This document shows, in pieces, positions 43,991 to 53,186 of a stretch of 64,000 bases of DNA (its first letter is position 1; each line of letters starts with the position of its first letter). The position numbers and the translations under genes were made by a program. This DNA is from Candidatus Puniceispirillum sp. (GTDB lineage Bacteria; Pseudomonadota; Alphaproteobacteria; Puniceispirillales; Puniceispirillaceae): positions 38,819 to 102,818 of the forward strand of contig JADHOR010000006.1 of assembly GCA_016778895.1 (NCBI GenBank), given 5' to 3'. The notes under the pieces were generated by a model, which was not told the origin of the DNA, searched no databases, and saw only the letters and a program-made list of their open reading frames with translations.

Positions 43991-44809
43991 CTAGGGCTGA
44001 TATGGCACGACCGGTGATTTCGCAGCCAACCAACCAACGATACCATCTGTCAGGTGGGTAACATCGCCATAACCAAGCTGACTTACCAACGCATTCCCAA
44101 TAATCCCGGTCCGGTTTCCGGTTCGGCAATAGAGCATGACTGGCGTATCCGGCGTTGGCACAATGGCGGTAAATTTCGCCTGAAATTCGGGATGAAGCTC
44201 ACCGGACTGCGTAAAGGCGGTAATGGTATGCGTACCCTCAATAATACCGGTTTGCAACCATTCCTCGGCGCGGCGGATATCAATTACCACGACACCCTTT
44301 TTCTGTGCAGCTTTCAAATCAGCCGGGCTGGCGTCCGCCAGTTTGGGCGGGATGCTAACGGCAACAAGCTCGACGTCGAAGATCAAAATTGCATGTGGCG
44401 GGATCACCGAGCCAGCACCGGCAGCACCATAGCCAAGCTCTGGCGGGATTGTTAGCACGCGCTTTTCGCCAACCTTCATTCCCTCAATACCCTGCTCCCA
44501 ACCCGGGATCACTTGCCCACTGCCGAGGGTAAAGCTGATCGGCTCACCGCGTTTTTGCGAGTCATCAAAAACCCTGCCATCGGTCAAACGCCCCTGATAA
44601 TGCACCGATACCTGCATACCCTGCTGGGCGGTTTTGCCATTGCCCTCGGCAACGATTTCATATGACAAATTGGCTGCGTTCACACTAACCCCCAAAAATA
44701 AAAAAGCTGCGAGCACGGCACACAACACACCGCCCGTCTTTATCCAGTGAAGAATCTTTATCAATGTCTTTAACCCTTTTTCGTTGGGCCGGTCTTGATA
44801 AGCCGGCAT
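43991..44809 (-). CDS. Exported FKBP-type peptidyl-prolyl isomerase fused to a rhodanese domain
   Basis: A 272-aa two-domain protein. A membrane/signal helix (about 26-45, ending VNAAN) precedes an FKBP domain (about 65-152) with the hallmark segments VSVHYQGRLTDGRVFDDS, GWEQGIEGMKVGEKRVLTIPPELGYG and PPHAILIFDVELV. After a short linker comes a rhodanese domain (about 160-272) with the intact nucleophile Cys228 in LYCRTGNRTG. Both would act in the periplasm. The joining of prolyl isomerisation with sulfurtransferase or thiol chemistry is unusual; a link to the sox enzymes is possible but unsupported by position. Confidence 0.85.
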   Translation of the reverse strand: MPAYQDRPNEKGLKTLIKILHWIKTGGVLCAVLAAFLFLGVSVNAANLSYEIVAEGNGKTAQQGMQVSVHYQGRLTDGRVFDDSQKRGEPISFTLGSGQVIPGWEQGIEGMKVGEKRVLTIPPELGYGAAGAGSVIPPHAILIFDVELVAVSIPPKLADASPADLKAAQKKGVVVIDIRRAEEWLQTGIIEGTHTITAFTQSGELHPEFQAKFTAIVPTPDTPVMLYCRTGNRTGIIGNALVSQLGYGDVTHLTDGIVGWLAAKSPVVPYQP

Positions 44810-44875
44810 TCATCTCATTTTTTTACAATATATGCTAGCCCTCATCCTACCTGCTCTCACAAGTTTCAGGCTGGC

Positions 44876-45754
44876 TTAACGCTCAATCTTGATGGCATTC
44901 AAGATTGCCGAGAAATCCTGCGCACCATGTTCAGGCTGGCTGGCAAATTCCTGATAAATATCCAGTGCCAGTTTTGCGATACGCGTTTTTGTCTGAGTGG
45001 TACTGGCAGCATCTTGTGCCAGCGCCAAATCCTTTAGCATCATGGCAGCCGAAAAGCCCGGTTGATAATGATTATCAGCAGGGCTTTGCGGGCCAATGCC
45101 TGGCGCCGGACAATAGGTACTCATCGACCATGAATTACCCGACGACGTCGAGACAATATCAAACAGCTTTTGGCGGTCAAGACCCAGATTATCCGCCAGC
45201 GCAAACGCCTCGCAGGTCACAATCATCGTTGCACCAAGTATCATATTATTGCAAATCTTGGCAGCTTGCCCAGCGCCAGCACCCCCGCAATGGATGGCCC
45301 GTTGACCCATAATTTCAAATAATGGTGTCGCCAGCGTTAATGCCTTAGCATCGCCACCAACCATAAACGTCAAACTGCCCGCAGTAGCACCGCCAACGCC
45401 GCCAGATACTGGCGCATCCAGACCAAAGAGACCAGCCGCTTCAGTCATCGTAGCTACATCAATTGCCGTCTTGATATCCACCGTCGAACAGTCAATAAAA
45501 CAGGCGGGCCTTTGCATCACCGGAATAATTTGCTCTGCCACATTCAGCAGCGCGGCACCGTTTGGCAGCATGGTGATCACCACATCCTGCGCCGCCGCCG
45601 CTGCCGCCGCGCTTCGCGCTGTTATAATCACGCCGTCCATTGCCGCCAAAAGCGCCGAACTAAGGTCAAATCCGGTCACTTGATGCCCCGCATTCGCCAG
45701 ATTACGCGCCATTGGTGCGCCCATATTACCAAGCCCGATAAAGCCAATTCTCAT
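44876..45754 (-). CDS. mmsB: 3-hydroxyisobutyrate dehydrogenase
   Basis: Fourth HIBADH-family member, 292 aa, and the closest to true 3-hydroxyisobutyrate dehydrogenase (valine catabolism). Features are MRIGFIGLGNMGAPMARNLANAGH, LDAPVSGGVGGATAGSLTFMVGG, the catalytic Lys in GAGQAAKICNNMILG and the MmsB-type ending (SSGNSWSMSTYCPAPGI, then PGFSAAMMLKDLALAQDAA). The product of the reaction is methylmalonate semialdehyde. No mmsA lies next to it. The gene follows the SABATH-type methyltransferase gene by 91 nt on the same strand. Confidence 0.86.
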   Translation of the reverse strand: MRIGFIGLGNMGAPMARNLANAGHQVTGFDLSSALLAAMDGVIITARSAAAAAAAQDVVITMLPNGAALLNVAEQIIPVMQRPACFIDCSTVDIKTAIDVATMTEAAGLFGLDAPVSGGVGGATAGSLTFMVGGDAKALTLATPLFEIMGQRAIHCGGAGAGQAAKICNNMILGATMIVTCEAFALADNLGLDRQKLFDIVSTSSGNSWSMSTYCPAPGIGPQSPADNHYQPGFSAAMMLKDLALAQDAASTTQTKTRIAKLALDIYQEFASQPEHGAQDFSAILNAIKIER

Positions 45755-45845
45755 CCTGCGCCTCCCGATTTTACCATGCTAGCCCTTTGCATCACCGAAG
45801 ATCGGGCCCGCACAATCAGCCGCAATCAGTAACGGACAGGCCGCC

Positions 45846-46967
45846 TCAGCGCGCCTTTTCAATATCCAGAACAATATGAATATAATCCATGGCATGGCCG
45901 CTAGGATCAGCCGCGACTGCATCCCGGTAAGCATCGTAAAAACGGTTGATGATGGCTGCACAATCATCGGCCTCTCGCCCCTGAAGCGCGGTTCGGAATA
46001 CTGTTTCAGACCATGACCGCATTGTGGGAATAAGACTATCGGCGTAGTCCAAATTAGACATTTCGCCGCCAACCCCGCCTGCTGAAAGAAACGCGGCCTC
46101 ATAAGGACATTTGGTCAGCTTGCTATGCGCAGATTTCAATCGCAACCCGGCCTTACTAACCGGGCTGGAAGGGTCACCAAACGGTGCGCAAAACTCGTCC
46201 ATTCTCCGGTAATACTGGGCAAAGCTGGCACGTTCATACTCATCAGCTGTAATCGTGCCGTCCTCAAACAACGCCCGCCAGAACTTATGAAAATGCTCAA
46301 ACATATGCTTGCCGCCAGTATTGCCAAGATAGCGGCCTTGCTCATCGATACCAAAATTAAGACAAATAAAACGCCCACCGGGTATCAGCTCGGCCGCCCG
46401 CGCCAGCAAAATATTTTCCCAATCGCGTGCCGCCTGACTTGCATAGGCCATCTGGCTTGCCGGATCGGCGCAAGCCACATGAACATGGGCTGGTATTTCC
46501 ATCGGCTTTTCCGAAACATAATGCATGGCGGTCGCGCTAAACCCAAGATTAAGCGAACAATCCGCCATAAGCTGTTGGTGAAAGCCGGTGCCACACCCAT
46601 GCACAAAAACATTGTCATACTGATTTTGATATGCGTGATTCCGGTCGCCCTGCATCCCCTGCATCATCCGAAATAAAGTTGAAAAATCATTGCTTGCCAG
46701 ATCCGTGTAGAGCATCTCAATCTGTCGGCTATCGCCATTCTCGCGGCAATGTCCAATCACTCTTTTCCACATCTCGCGACTGGTACCGCCATCAGCAGCG
46801 CCAAAATCAGCAAGTCGCAGCCCCTCAGTTTTTGGAATTTCTGCCAGTGCTTGAATAACCATCGTCCCAGCATCATTGATTACGTCGCGCGCACCGGCAG
46901 TGCGTTCGGAATAATATCCTGCGCCGCGCATGGCCAAAACGTCCTGAGTATTAATCCCTTTTGTCAC
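45846..46967 (-). CDS. SABATH-type SAM-dependent carboxyl methyltransferase
   Basis: A 373-aa methyltransferase of the family best known from plants (salicylate, jasmonate and indole-acetate carboxyl methyltransferases). The N-terminus VLAMRGAGYYSERTAGARDVI and the SAM site LRLADFGAADGGTS match the family, followed by NLGFSATAMHYVSEKP, equivalent to the plant SSxxLHWLS region. The reaction would be methyl ester formation on a small carboxylate. The gene is 28 nt downstream of the TRAP large permease gene in the same direction, suggesting the imported acid may be its substrate (inference). The TAG or family limits are otherwise normal in length. Confidence 0.75.
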   Translation of the reverse strand: MTKGINTQDVLAMRGAGYYSERTAGARDVINDAGTMVIQALAEIPKTEGLRLADFGAADGGTSREMWKRVIGHCRENGDSRQIEMLYTDLASNDFSTLFRMMQGMQGDRNHAYQNQYDNVFVHGCGTGFHQQLMADCSLNLGFSATAMHYVSEKPMEIPAHVHVACADPASQMAYASQAARDWENILLARAAELIPGGRFICLNFGIDEQGRYLGNTGGKHMFEHFHKFWRALFEDGTITADEYERASFAQYYRRMDEFCAPFGDPSSPVSKAGLRLKSAHSKLTKCPYEAAFLSAGGVGGEMSNLDYADSLIPTMRSWSETVFRTALQGREADDCAAIINRFYDAYRDAVAADPSGHAMDYIHIVLDIEKAR

Positions 46968-46995
46968 AAGCGCTCCGTTAAATTACCTTTGATCG

Positions 46996-49647
46996 TTAGA
47001 ATTGCAGAGACAAATCCCTGTGACTGGCAAGACATGGCGTTACAAATTTAACCTGCTCAGCTGTCAGACGGTTCTGTTCACGGAGCCCTAAATTATTTCT
47101 TGTGTACGACTGTAGCGATGAGAGCTTTTCTAAGACGCCATTTTTAGCAGCAACGCGCCAGCCAAGTTCGCTGTTGATTGTTAGAATTGTTTTATCCACC
47201 GCATCCATGGCCTTGTTGATATCTGATGACTTGTTGTCAATAGCTTTGCGTGCAATTGATAATAACTTTGCGGCCTCACCCATATCAGGCACCCGGTTCA
47301 GCGCACTGTAAATTGTTTTAATCTCAGCTAAAATCTGGTCTTGCCCAATATTCGAAGCATTATCGCGAACGCCTTGAAGCTTGGTTTTTAGCGCCGCCAG
47401 ATCCTCAGCAGACTCAATCGTTAGACGCAGATCATTAAGGTTACTATATGCATTATCTGACTGCCGACGGAACTGCATGCGAGCTCGGTTCAGCTGTTTC
47501 GTGATTTGCATGAAATCTTTGTTGACCTGTTTCCAGTCAGCCGGCACCAGCTTCTTGGTTGCAGCAATTTGCGCCTCCAGCTCACCAATCAGATTTTTTG
47601 CCTCAGTCTTTTTAACTGGATCATCAATCCCACGCACTGCGCGACTGATTGACTTAATCTCAGCTTCGTCCTGCCGAATCTTGCGTTCAAGCATGCGAAC
47701 CTCACCGTGCACGGGGGCATAGGCAATCGCGGCAGCTGCCATGGCAGCCTTTGCAGTTTTGATCTCATCAACAATGGCAAAAACGCCCGTCGCTAATTGA
47801 AGGTTTTTCTGTAGCGCTTGTTCTTTTTTTACTGGCAACGCAGAAAGATCAGAGGTCTTTAACTGATCAATTCGGTTGTTAAACTCAGTTTGATTGTTCT
47901 CGTAAAAGTCGAATAAGTAATCTTCCAGACAGAGCTGCAATCTTGGGTTCTTTGGCGGAGGCGCGGTCTCACTCGACAAAAATGTTTTTGTCGGCAGATA
48001 ATTGACCAATGATGGGTTAAAGCCAACAATTGTCAAACCCACCAGCTGCAGCACAATAAAGGGAACAACCCCCTTGTACATGTCCAGCGTTTTCACAGCT
48101 TTGCTGGCGACACCGCGCAAATAAAACAGTGCAAAACCAAAGGGCGGTGTCAAAAATGATGTCTGAATATTAAGACCAATCATAACCCCAAGCCAAACAG
48201 CGGTGACATTCGCTGATGGGTCAGCAAGGAGGATCGGCGCAACGATTGGCACGACAACAACTGCAATTTCGATAAAATCAAGAAAGAAACCAAGCAGGAA
48301 GATAACCAGCATAACCACCAGAAACTGCGCCCAAAATCCACCAGGCAAACTGGACAGGAAATGCTTGACCACCTCCTCACCGCCAAAGCCGCGAAACGCC
48401 GACGTCAGCATCGCCGCACCTAGCAGAATGATAAAGACGAGAGACGTTGTTTTGGCAGTCTCAGACATCACTTCGCGAAGAGTGTTTTCAGTTGCCAGTG
48501 CGCGCCAGCCGCTCCAGGCAATGCCGAACAACAAACCAACTACTGCGATTGTCACCAGACCCAAACCGTACCAGTCTGATGTTTGGTTAATCGTTTTAAT
48601 GTTAAGGTTAAAATTGGAAGAAATGAGCCAAATGAACAGTAATGATAGAATCGTCAGAATGGCTGGATAGAACGCTGTTTTTGTCCCTTCACGAAGCTTG
48701 TATCCGGCCATCACCATCGCGCCGACAGCGCCAATGGCACCAGCCTGATTTACCGTTGCAATGCCAGCAATGATCGACCCCAGAACAAGAAAGATTAATA
48801 GCAGAGGTGGCACCAATGCCAAGGCCACCTTGAACAGAAATGAGCGCTCTAGCAGCTTGCCATCATAAGGAACCGATGGCGCAATGCTTGGCTTGATCAG
48901 GGCAGCGATCAGTATATAGGCCATATATATCCCAACCAGCAGAATGCCTGGCAAAAATGCTCCAAGGAACATATCGCCAGCACTTGTCGAAATAATATTA
49001 AATTCAGACGGCATACTGAAGCTGCCGGTTGCTTGTTTATACAAATCTTTACGCATGGTTGCTGCCTGATCTGCGGCGCTGGCCAGCTGATCTGCCAGAA
49101 TAATCAGGACAATCGACGGCGGGATAATCTGGCCCAAAGTTCCAGAGGCGCAGATTGCGCCAGTCGCGAGCGGCTTTGAATAATTGTTACGCAACATAGC
49201 TGGCAAAGAAATAAGTCCCATCGCCACGACCGTCGCGCCAACAATACCCGTTGTTGCAGCTAATAAGCCGCCAACAAACACAACTGAAATCCCCAAACCA
49301 CCAGGAATTGGGCCGAATAGCTGGGCCATCGTAACCAGCAAATCCTCGGCAATCTTTGAGCGCTGAAGCATGATGCCCATGAAGATAAACAGCGGAATTG
49401 CAATCAGCGTATCGCGTTCAACTTCCCAGTAAATTCCGCGAAAGTTTGTCACGCCGGCCGTTAACCATTCAATTGGCCCATCTTGAATAAAATAGGCACC
49501 ACTATCACCAGCAAAAAGTGCGCCAGTGATGCCGGCAAGGAGGATGGTAACAATCGCCGATCCAGGTAGCGCAAAGGCAACTGGAAACCCCGATCCAAGG
49601 GCATAAATCATTAGTAAAAACAGTATCGCAAGAAAGACTAGTTCCAT
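46996..49647 (-). CDS. dctM: TRAP transporter large permease (DctM) with a long C-terminal helical extension
   Basis: An 883-aa protein. Residues 1-550 are a DctM/SiaM-type 12-helix ion-coupled permease (GLLAATTGIVGATVVAMGLISLPAML, ASGTLGQIIPPSIVLIILAD, LGFFLDFIEIAVVVVPIVAPIL, TSFLTPPFGFALFYLRGVA). Ordinary DctM proteins stop near 430-450 residues or, in this larger subgroup, about 550-600. From about 560 a further 324 residues follow, rich in Lys, Glu, Ala and heptad-like leucines (ERKIRQDEAEIKSISRAVRG, LIGELEAQIAATKKL), predicted helical/coiled coil. The extension should lie on the side reached after the last helix, probably periplasmic. The gene start overlaps the DctQ stop by 1 nt. Confidence 0.86.
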   Translation of the reverse strand: MELVFLAILFLLMIYALGSGFPVAFALPGSAIVTILLAGITGALFAGDSGAYFIQDGPIEWLTAGVTNFRGIYWEVERDTLIAIPLFIFMGIMLQRSKIAEDLLVTMAQLFGPIPGGLGISVVFVGGLLAATTGIVGATVVAMGLISLPAMLRNNYSKPLATGAICASGTLGQIIPPSIVLIILADQLASAADQAATMRKDLYKQATGSFSMPSEFNIISTSAGDMFLGAFLPGILLVGIYMAYILIAALIKPSIAPSVPYDGKLLERSFLFKVALALVPPLLLIFLVLGSIIAGIATVNQAGAIGAVGAMVMAGYKLREGTKTAFYPAILTILSLLFIWLISSNFNLNIKTINQTSDWYGLGLVTIAVVGLLFGIAWSGWRALATENTLREVMSETAKTTSLVFIILLGAAMLTSAFRGFGGEEVVKHFLSSLPGGFWAQFLVVMLVIFLLGFFLDFIEIAVVVVPIVAPILLADPSANVTAVWLGVMIGLNIQTSFLTPPFGFALFYLRGVASKAVKTLDMYKGVVPFIVLQLVGLTIVGFNPSLVNYLPTKTFLSSETAPPPKNPRLQLCLEDYLFDFYENNQTEFNNRIDQLKTSDLSALPVKKEQALQKNLQLATGVFAIVDEIKTAKAAMAAAAIAYAPVHGEVRMLERKIRQDEAEIKSISRAVRGIDDPVKKTEAKNLIGELEAQIAATKKLVPADWKQVNKDFMQITKQLNRARMQFRRQSDNAYSNLNDLRLTIESAEDLAALKTKLQGVRDNASNIGQDQILAEIKTIYSALNRVPDMGEAAKLLSIARKAIDNKSSDINKAMDAVDKTILTINSELGWRVAAKNGVLEKLSSLQSYTRNNLGLREQNRLTAEQVKFVTPCLASHRDLSLQF

Positions 49648-50663
49648 TATATAACAGCCTCCTCGCTGACTTCATCGTCGGAAATGTTTTCTTCAATGTC
49701 AGCCATCGATTTAAAGAGATAGGCAGTGAACTGGAAAATCATACTCAAAGCAAAAACGATAAGAAACGCCGCCATCAGATATTTGATGTACATCCCAAAG
49801 CCACTCATTGACGTCTCAAAATTCAGCATTGGGCTGTTTATGATGCTGGATTTACCCCACATGCCCCGCGTCAGAATGAGCCAGCAAAGCGGAATGCCAA
49901 AAGCAATCACGCCAATAATATTGAGCACTGATTTGGTGCGCCGTTTTAACCCGGCATAAAGAACATCGACACGCACATGGCCATCTTCTTTCAAGGTATA
50001 TGCTGAGGCAAACAGAAACAGCGCTGCATACCAAAACCGCACTAAATCACCCATAAAGGTCTGCTCATAGCCATAAATAAAACGGGCAATGACAATCAGA
50101 AACTCTGAAACCACCACAAGCAAAGCCAGCCAAATAAGCGAAACAGATTTATCTCGGATCGCGATTAGCGCCGAGAGTAGTATGAGCGGCAAATGGATAT
50201 AAAGCCCGCGATCACTGGGCAGGGCAATTGCGGCGCCGATTAACTCACCAAACACAGCCTTGTGAAGGCCCTCAACACGCAGAAATGACAACGCCGCATC
50301 GACCAGGCCTACGATGAACACAGCCCAGAAAGCAGCACGGACTAGATAAGCCGAAAACCAATCTACCCAAGAGGCGTCGTTACGCAGATCATGACCTGCT
50401 ATGGCACGGTATGCCGAATAAATAACAGCTCCAAATATGAGCGCAGTCTGAGCAATACCCAATAAAAAGGCGCCATTGCTGTATTCAGACTTTGAAGCAG
50501 GCACACCCATCATCCCGCCTAAATGCAGGGTGTTGACAAATCCTGGCGCACCAAAACTAAAAATTAAAAAATTATTGATTACAAAAAGAACAGCAAGCAA
50601 AGCGCTGCTTAGGCCAAAAAAATGCAAGGCCACGAACAACTTGCTTTTTGGGATTGAAGTCAT
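49647..50663 (-). CDS. dctQ: TRAP transporter small permease (DctQ) with extra N-terminal helices
   Basis: A 338-aa protein; typical DctQ proteins have about 160-200 residues and four helices. The C-terminal half (about 175-325, with DLVRFWYAALFLFASAYTLKEDGHVRVDVLY) is the DctQ domain, and the first half adds about four helices (LFFGLS..., FLLGIAQTALIFGAVIYS, FWAVFIVGLVDAALSFL, LPLILLSALIAI). Larger DctQ forms are known for the mannitol/keto-acid TRAP branch. The start at 50663 follows dctP across a terminator-like hairpin; dctM overlaps its stop by 1 nt. Confidence 0.82.
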   Translation of the reverse strand: MTSIPKSKLFVALHFFGLSSALLAVLFVINNFLIFSFGAPGFVNTLHLGGMMGVPASKSEYSNGAFLLGIAQTALIFGAVIYSAYRAIAGHDLRNDASWVDWFSAYLVRAAFWAVFIVGLVDAALSFLRVEGLHKAVFGELIGAAIALPSDRGLYIHLPLILLSALIAIRDKSVSLIWLALLVVVSEFLIVIARFIYGYEQTFMGDLVRFWYAALFLFASAYTLKEDGHVRVDVLYAGLKRRTKSVLNIIGVIAFGIPLCWLILTRGMWGKSSIINSPMLNFETSMSGFGMYIKYLMAAFLIVFALSMIFQFTAYLFKSMADIEENISDDEVSEEAVI

Positions 50664-50705
50664 AATGCCCTACAAACGGTTTATACACATGCAAAGAAAA
50701 AAGAA

Positions 50706-50732
50706 TGGGCCCGCCATTATCTGGCAGGCCCA
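50706..50732 (-). terminator. Hairpin between dctP and dctQ
   Basis: TGGGCC-GCC and GGC-GGCCCA pair with one internal mismatch around a 7-nt loop, followed on the minus strand by a T-rich run (TTCTTTTTTCT). It lies 10 nt after the dctP stop and just ahead of dctQ, so it should attenuate permease transcription and protect the dctP mRNA. Confidence 0.75.
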
Positions 50733-50741
50733 AATACTTTG

Positions 50742-51833
50742 TTAGCTCAGCGCAGCGTTACGCTTGTTGGTGTAGGCAACGTCATTAAGCTGGATGTAAT
50801 CACCAACCGTCTTACGCGCATTTAGCATGGACTCGTGAATTTTCTTCGCAAGTGCTGAATGTGCTTGCACTTCCTCATAAACTTCATCTGAACCACGTTT
50901 AAATGCTGAATAAACGTCGTCGTTGAATTCTTTAACTACCACGCCCTGGTCGTTAACCAGGCGCTCCAATGCTGCACCATTTTTAGCATTATACTCAGCC
51001 ATAAAGTTGTTATCTTCACCTTGCGCAACAGCTTCAATTAACGCTCGGTCAGACTCGCTAAGGCCGCTCCAGAATGATGCATTGAATCCAGTGTGCAACT
51101 GTGAGGCTGGCTCATGCATGCCTGGATAGTAATAATATTTGGCAGCTTCATAGAACTTCATCGCCTCGTCATTCCATGGCCCAACCCACTCGGTTGCGTC
51201 GATCGCTCCTGAAACAAGATTCTCATAAATCTGTCCACCCGGAAGCGAAACTGGCGACGCGCCGAGCTTAGCCATGACGTCACCGCCCAAACCAGGGATA
51301 CGCATTTTTAGACCTTTAAGGTCCTCGCCTGAGTTGATTTCTTTATTAAACCAACCGCCCCATTGCACACCCGTATTACCCATGGGAACGCATTTCAAGC
51401 CAAATTCTCCAGCCAGTTCATCATGGAGCTCTTGACCTCCCATCCAGTGAAGCCAGGCTTTCATCTCTGGGTATGTAAGACCAAACGGAACAGCTGTGAA
51501 ATAAGCCCAACCAGGATGTTTGCCTTTCCAATAATAATCGGCTGCGTGGTAGGCCTGAGCGTTGCCAGATGCAACTTCATCAAATGAGTCAAACGCTCCT
51601 ACACGTTCACCAGCAGCGTAATATGTCACTTGAATTCGACCATCGGTGACATCAGAAAGACGCTTTGCAAACCTTTGCGCGCCCGTTCCAAGACCCGGGA
51701 AGTCACGCGGCCAGGTAGATACCATGGCAATCTCAATACGATCAGCGGCAATTGCTGGCGCTGACAAAGTTGATGCGGCCGCTGCGCCTAAACCTACAAC
51801 GCCGCCTTTAGTGATAAAATCTCTACGTTTCAT
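50742..51833 (-). CDS. dctP: TRAP transporter solute-binding protein (DctP/TakP-like)
   Basis: A 363-aa periplasmic binding protein with a Tat-like signal (KRRDFITKGGVVGLGAAAA). The domain contains YYAAGERVGAFDSFDEVASGNAQAYHAADYYW, MGNTGVQWGGWFNKEI, LKGLKMRIPGLGGDVMAKLGASPVSLPGGQIYENLVSGAIDATEWVGPWND, a pattern of the TakP/mannitol/2-oxoacid TRAP branch; the Arg in KMRIPG contacts the ligand carboxylate. A monocarboxylate or 2-oxoacid is likely. The ATG at 51833 is preceded by GGAGGAAATT. It heads a dctP-dctQ-dctM unit. Confidence 0.88.
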   Translation of the reverse strand: MKRRDFITKGGVVGLGAAAASTLSAPAIAADRIEIAMVSTWPRDFPGLGTGAQRFAKRLSDVTDGRIQVTYYAAGERVGAFDSFDEVASGNAQAYHAADYYWKGKHPGWAYFTAVPFGLTYPEMKAWLHWMGGQELHDELAGEFGLKCVPMGNTGVQWGGWFNKEINSGEDLKGLKMRIPGLGGDVMAKLGASPVSLPGGQIYENLVSGAIDATEWVGPWNDEAMKFYEAAKYYYYPGMHEPASQLHTGFNASFWSGLSESDRALIEAVAQGEDNNFMAEYNAKNGAALERLVNDQGVVVKEFNDDVYSAFKRGSDEVYEEVQAHSALAKKIHESMLNARKTVGDYIQLNDVAYTNKRNAALS

Positions 51834-52140
51834 ATCTGAATTTCCTCCACAAGTGCTCCACAATATCCGTTAAATGGATTTATGAGAAAAGGACTGTAGC
51901 ACATTTCCTTATCATTACAATCACGCTCATTCAGACTTATTTTTGACTGATACCGCCGCCGATTACCCCTTTTTGATGTTTATAATTCATATGTTTATTG
52001 AGTTAAGTCATCATCGCTCTATTAGAAATCCTGCGTAAGTGATGGCCCCCGACTTTACCAGTTTCGGCAAATGCAACAGATGAATTTACAGTTTTTCTCC
52101 GGTGCTGTTTGAGGCAATGCCGTATCTGGCGATTTTGGTG

Positions 52141-52914
52141 CTATGATTTTTGGTGGGAAAACTGCCGACAAGAATCGCCAAATTTCTGAAACAGAAGCCT
52201 GTTCAGATAATTTTCATCACGCTCCGGGTGGAACTCAGCGTGCCACTGTATCCCCACGGCAAAGGATTTATAGCCATCTATCGTTATCGCCTCAATGAGA
52301 CCGTCATGTGCATAGGCCTCGACCGACAGCCCCGCGCCCAATTGATCAATGCCCTGACCATGCAGGCTATTGACAATACAGCTATCCTGCCCCAGCGCGT
52401 CTGTTAAAAAACTATTTTCTGTAAATGTTATCTGGTGTCGCGGCTTAAAGATCTCCTCGAGGGTCGCATCGTCATTTTGCGGCATTCGATGGTCATCTTT
52501 ATCCGCTTGTTGATGCACCCGATAAAAAAGCGTGCCGCCATACGCAACATTGATCTCTTGAATACCGCGGCAAACTCCAAAAATCGGCATTTCACGACGC
52601 ACAGCCTGGGGGATGATATCCAGCACGGTTCTATCCCTGTCCGGGTCAATCGGCTCATCCTCGGGGAATTTTTGTCCGTTAAAATGATGCGGCTCCACAT
52701 TGGCCCTGCCACCGGTCAGGACAATCCCATCAACTATATCAAGCAATCCAGCGAGATCATGTTTGCGAATACAGGTGGGAATCAGAATTGGCACGGTGTC
52801 GGCGAAATTCATCACCGATTCAACGTAACGTTTTCCGACAGAATGTGATAGCTGCCTACCGTTAAAGCCAACGGTTTCATTCGTGATAATTCCAACAATT
52901 GGTTTACGTTCCAT
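52141..52914 (-). CDS. Class-I glutamine amidotransferase-like hydrolase (PuuD-like)
   Basis: A 257-aa peptidase C26-type protein of the gamma-glutamyl-GABA hydrolase family. The Cys115 nucleophile lies in IFGVCRGIQEINVAYGG, and the His/Glu pair in VGIQWHAEFHPE. VDGIVLTGGRANVEPHHF is typical of the family. Substrates include gamma-glutamylated amines, so a polyamine or GABA route is possible and would feed succinate semialdehyde to the GabD encoded at the window start, though the genes are far apart. The ATG at 52914 has AAGGA 7 nt upstream. Confidence 0.83.
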   Translation of the reverse strand: MERKPIVGIITNETVGFNGRQLSHSVGKRYVESVMNFADTVPILIPTCIRKHDLAGLLDIVDGIVLTGGRANVEPHHFNGQKFPEDEPIDPDRDRTVLDIIPQAVRREMPIFGVCRGIQEINVAYGGTLFYRVHQQADKDDHRMPQNDDATLEEIFKPRHQITFTENSFLTDALGQDSCIVNSLHGQGIDQLGAGLSVEAYAHDGLIEAITIDGYKSFAVGIQWHAEFHPERDENYLNRLLFQKFGDSCRQFSHQKS

Positions 52915-53186
52915 TGATCTGTCCTTATGTGCGCATTGTTCTGTGAGTTTAACCGAAGAAGTTTTGGTCATGCCAGCACCGCCAAGAATAGCCGCATTAA
53001 TCAGATGATTGACAGCCCTTTTCGCACTGGTATCAGCGGCTTGGCTGAGTTTTATTTGTATGATTTGCCGCGCTGATAAAGCTATTATTCAATTAACTTA
53101 AGGGCATCACCCAATTGAAATTGCCACGACAATACCCATTTCACCTAGGGAGTTACTTATGAGCCCTATTTGCAAGGACATTGATC

